A stretch of DNA of 64,000 nucleotides from Rhodospirillales bacterium (GTDB lineage: Bacteria; Pseudomonadota; Alphaproteobacteria; BOG-932; Roseiterribacteraceae): contig JAQGIE010000045.1 of the NCBI GenBank assembly GCA_028291365.1, positions 31,684-95,683 on the forward strand, in the 5' to 3' direction. The notes under the pieces were generated by a model that worked only from the letters and a program-made list of their open reading frames with translations, did no database searches and was not told the origin of the DNA. The position numbers and the translations under genes were made by a program. Position 1 is the stretch's first letter, and the number at the start of each line of letters is the position of its first letter. This document shows, one piece after another, positions 62,742 through 64,000 of this stretch.

Positions 62742-64000
62742 GTGAACCCGAACGGCCTGACGGATGAGGCCTGGGCGGTGATCGAACCGCTCCTCCCAGT
62801 GCCGAGAAAGACCAATCTTGCGGCCCAGCCGATCTCGTGGCGCGCCGTGCTCGACGCTGCGCTTTGGGTTCAAGCGACTGGCCGGCCCTGGCGCGCGGTG
62901 CCGGCGGAGATTGGTCACTGGAACAGCCTGCACGGTCGCTACCGGACCGGATTGACGGGAGCACTCGAAGGATTGCGTGGCCAGCTCGAAATGCTTGCAA
63001 TCGATGAGGCGACGCGCGGCCTGCTGCGTCAGGCGTTGGCGATCGCACCGGCCACAAACGCATCTGTCGCCGGTGTGACCGGCCACAAGCCGGCGAGGCC
63101 GCCCGCAAATGGCTCGGTTCGATCGGCCACAAACGCGTCGTCGCCGGTGCAGCCGGCCACGGCACCGGCGACAAGTACGCCTACGCGTCAGCGCTTGCGT
63201 GTCGCCCGTGACGCGTTCCGCGGCGGTCTTGTCGCCGGTGTGGCCGGCGAACTTGCCGGCGACAACAAGCGGGCGACCGGCGACGGCGAGGAGGCTCGCC
63301 TTGCCGAAGCTTTCGGCCGCCGCACCGGCAAGGCGGTGACGGGCGCGGTGCTGGATCTGGTCGAGGGCCGGGCCAGCAGACGCGGCGCAGCCAGGAAGCG
63401 CCGCTCTGCCGCCCGGCCGCGGGCGGAGGCGGCGGGCGGCGGCGTCGTCGCCCTGCTGCGGCTGTTGATTCCGTATGTGCCGCGCTGGCTGGTGGCGCTG
63501 TTTGCGTCGCTGGTCCTGTTCGGCGTCGCGGTCGATCGGGGTGGCCAGCAATTCGTCGACTTCCTGCGCTGGGCGCGCGCGCAATGGATCGAATGGACCG
63601 CCATCCCGCCCTACTGGGCGCTCGGCGCAGCGGTGCTGCTCGTCTGCGCGTTCTTCTCGATCCGCCATGTCCAGCGGCGCGCGCCATTCCGCGTGCGGGC
63701 TGAACTCGCCGAATTCGCGCGACTGTCGGCTGACGCGATCAGCCACGGTGATGTGGACGACTGGCTCGATTGCTTCTGCTTCCCTGCGATGCTGGTCGAG
63801 ACCGAAGGCAATCACGTGTTCGCCGATCGCGCGTCGCTGGAAGACCTGTTGGCGACGCGGCTGGACTTCTATCAGGCACAGGGTGTTGCCGCGTGTGTGC
63901 GGCGCGTGCGTGACGCGCGCCTGTTCGCGCCCGATCTGGCGCAACTTCGCGTGCACGACACGTTGCGACAGGCCGATGGCGACGCGATCGTCGCGTGGGA
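62742..64000 (+). CDS. Chimeric membrane protein: IS5-type transposase N-domain plus NTF2-like domain (partial)
   Basis: An uninterrupted frame of about 420 codons from GTG 62742 to the window edge, with no stop. Residues 1-75 (LTDEAWAVIEPLLPVP, ATGRPWRAVPAEIGHW) match the DUF4096 N-terminal DNA-binding domain of IS5-family transposases. A linker rich in Ala, Pro, Thr, Ser and Arg spans about 100-235 (ATNASSPVQPATAPATSTPT). Two membrane helices follow (WLVALFASLVLFGVAV, YWALGAAVLLVCAFFSI), then a cytoplasmic or periplasmic domain (AISHGDVDDWLDCFCFPAML) that looks like a SnoaL/NTF2 fold. No DDE catalytic residues are present. The 3' end is beyond the window. Confidence 0.7.
   Translation, partial: MNPNGLTDEAWAVIEPLLPVPRKTNLAAQPISWRAVLDAALWVQATGRPWRAVPAEIGHWNSLHGRYRTGLTGALEGLRGQLEMLAIDEATRGLLRQALAIAPATNASVAGVTGHKPARPPANGSVRSATNASSPVQPATAPATSTPTRQRLRVARDAFRGGLVAGVAGELAGDNKRATGDGEEARLAEAFGRRTGKAVTGAVLDLVEGRASRRGAARKRRSAARPRAEAAGGGVVALLRLLIPYVPRWLVALFASLVLFGVAVDRGGQQFVDFLRWARAQWIEWTAIPPYWALGAAVLLVCAFFSIRHVQRRAPFRVRAELAEFARLSADAISHGDVDDWLDCFCFPAMLVETEGNHVFADRASLEDLLATRLDFYQAQGVAACVRRVRDARLFAPDLAQLRVHDTLRQADGDAIVAW

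Noticed and set aside
62742-64000. A complete IS5-family insertion sequence at the right edge
   Set aside because: Only the N-terminal DUF4096 part is transposase-like; no DDE domain and no clear terminal inverted repeats were found, so it is reported as a chimeric gene.

Overview
The window is high-GC, gene-dense DNA from an alphaproteobacterial chromosome. The two TonB-dependent receptors, the compact catabolic cassettes, the type I pantothenate kinase beside small uncharacterised genes, and the palindromic intergenic repeats fit a sphingomonad-like organism, but no rRNA or tRNA gene is present to fix the taxon. I saw no CRISPR array, prophage or complete insertion sequence.

Layout. 0-7.3 kb: two small unknown genes, a stand-alone response regulator, a three-subunit molybdenum hydroxylase of the PaoABC/YagTSR type read leftwards (2Fe-2S, FAD/4Fe-4S, Mo subunits), a small gene and coaA. 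6.8-17.1 kb: a small exported protein followed by an MdtABC-type multidrug pump operon (adaptor, two RND permeases, outer-membrane lipoprotein) whose two internal junctions carry palindromic repeats. 17.1-24.5 kb: a mini heme-copper-oxidase-like membrane protein, a Spy/CpxP-like chaperone, a large autotransporter, small exported or membrane proteins, and a duplicated pair of GcvA-type LysR regulators. 24.8-27.7 kb: alkylation repair (AdaA-AlkA fusion, Ogt) and a PEP mutase/isocitrate lyase family protein. 27.8-35.7 kb: acyl-CoA ligase, a membrane protein, a serine hydrolase and a second RND pump (AcrAB/MexEF type) without an outer-membrane partner.

36.0-50.4 kb is the most interesting block. 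An old-yellow-enzyme reductase, MFS importer, EstB-like serine hydrolase and TonB receptor sit beside a GntR regulator, an amidase, an SDR, a beta-keto-acid cleavage enzyme (DUF849), hydantoinase/oxoprolinase HyuA and HyuB subunits and a second SDR. The same 13-base sequence containing TGTTATAACA occurs in the receptor/gntR gap and in the amidase/SDR gap, so one GntR protein probably controls the set. The enzyme combination suggests uptake and breakdown of an amide, lactam or ester-containing organic compound; the substrate is unknown.

50.4-62.1 kb: an orphan recombinase core-binding domain, WrbA, OsmC, a small membrane protein and Tag, then a second self-contained cassette (GST, TetR, TonB receptor, cupin, FAH-family hydrolase, MFS). 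A near-identical 18-base operator lies before the GST-tetR unit and before the receptor operon. Pirin, bioB and a small exported protein follow. The right edge has a HigA-like antitoxin whose toxin gene is reduced to a remnant, and a long open frame, cut by the window end, that joins an IS5-type transposase N-terminal domain to membrane segments and an NTF2-like domain.
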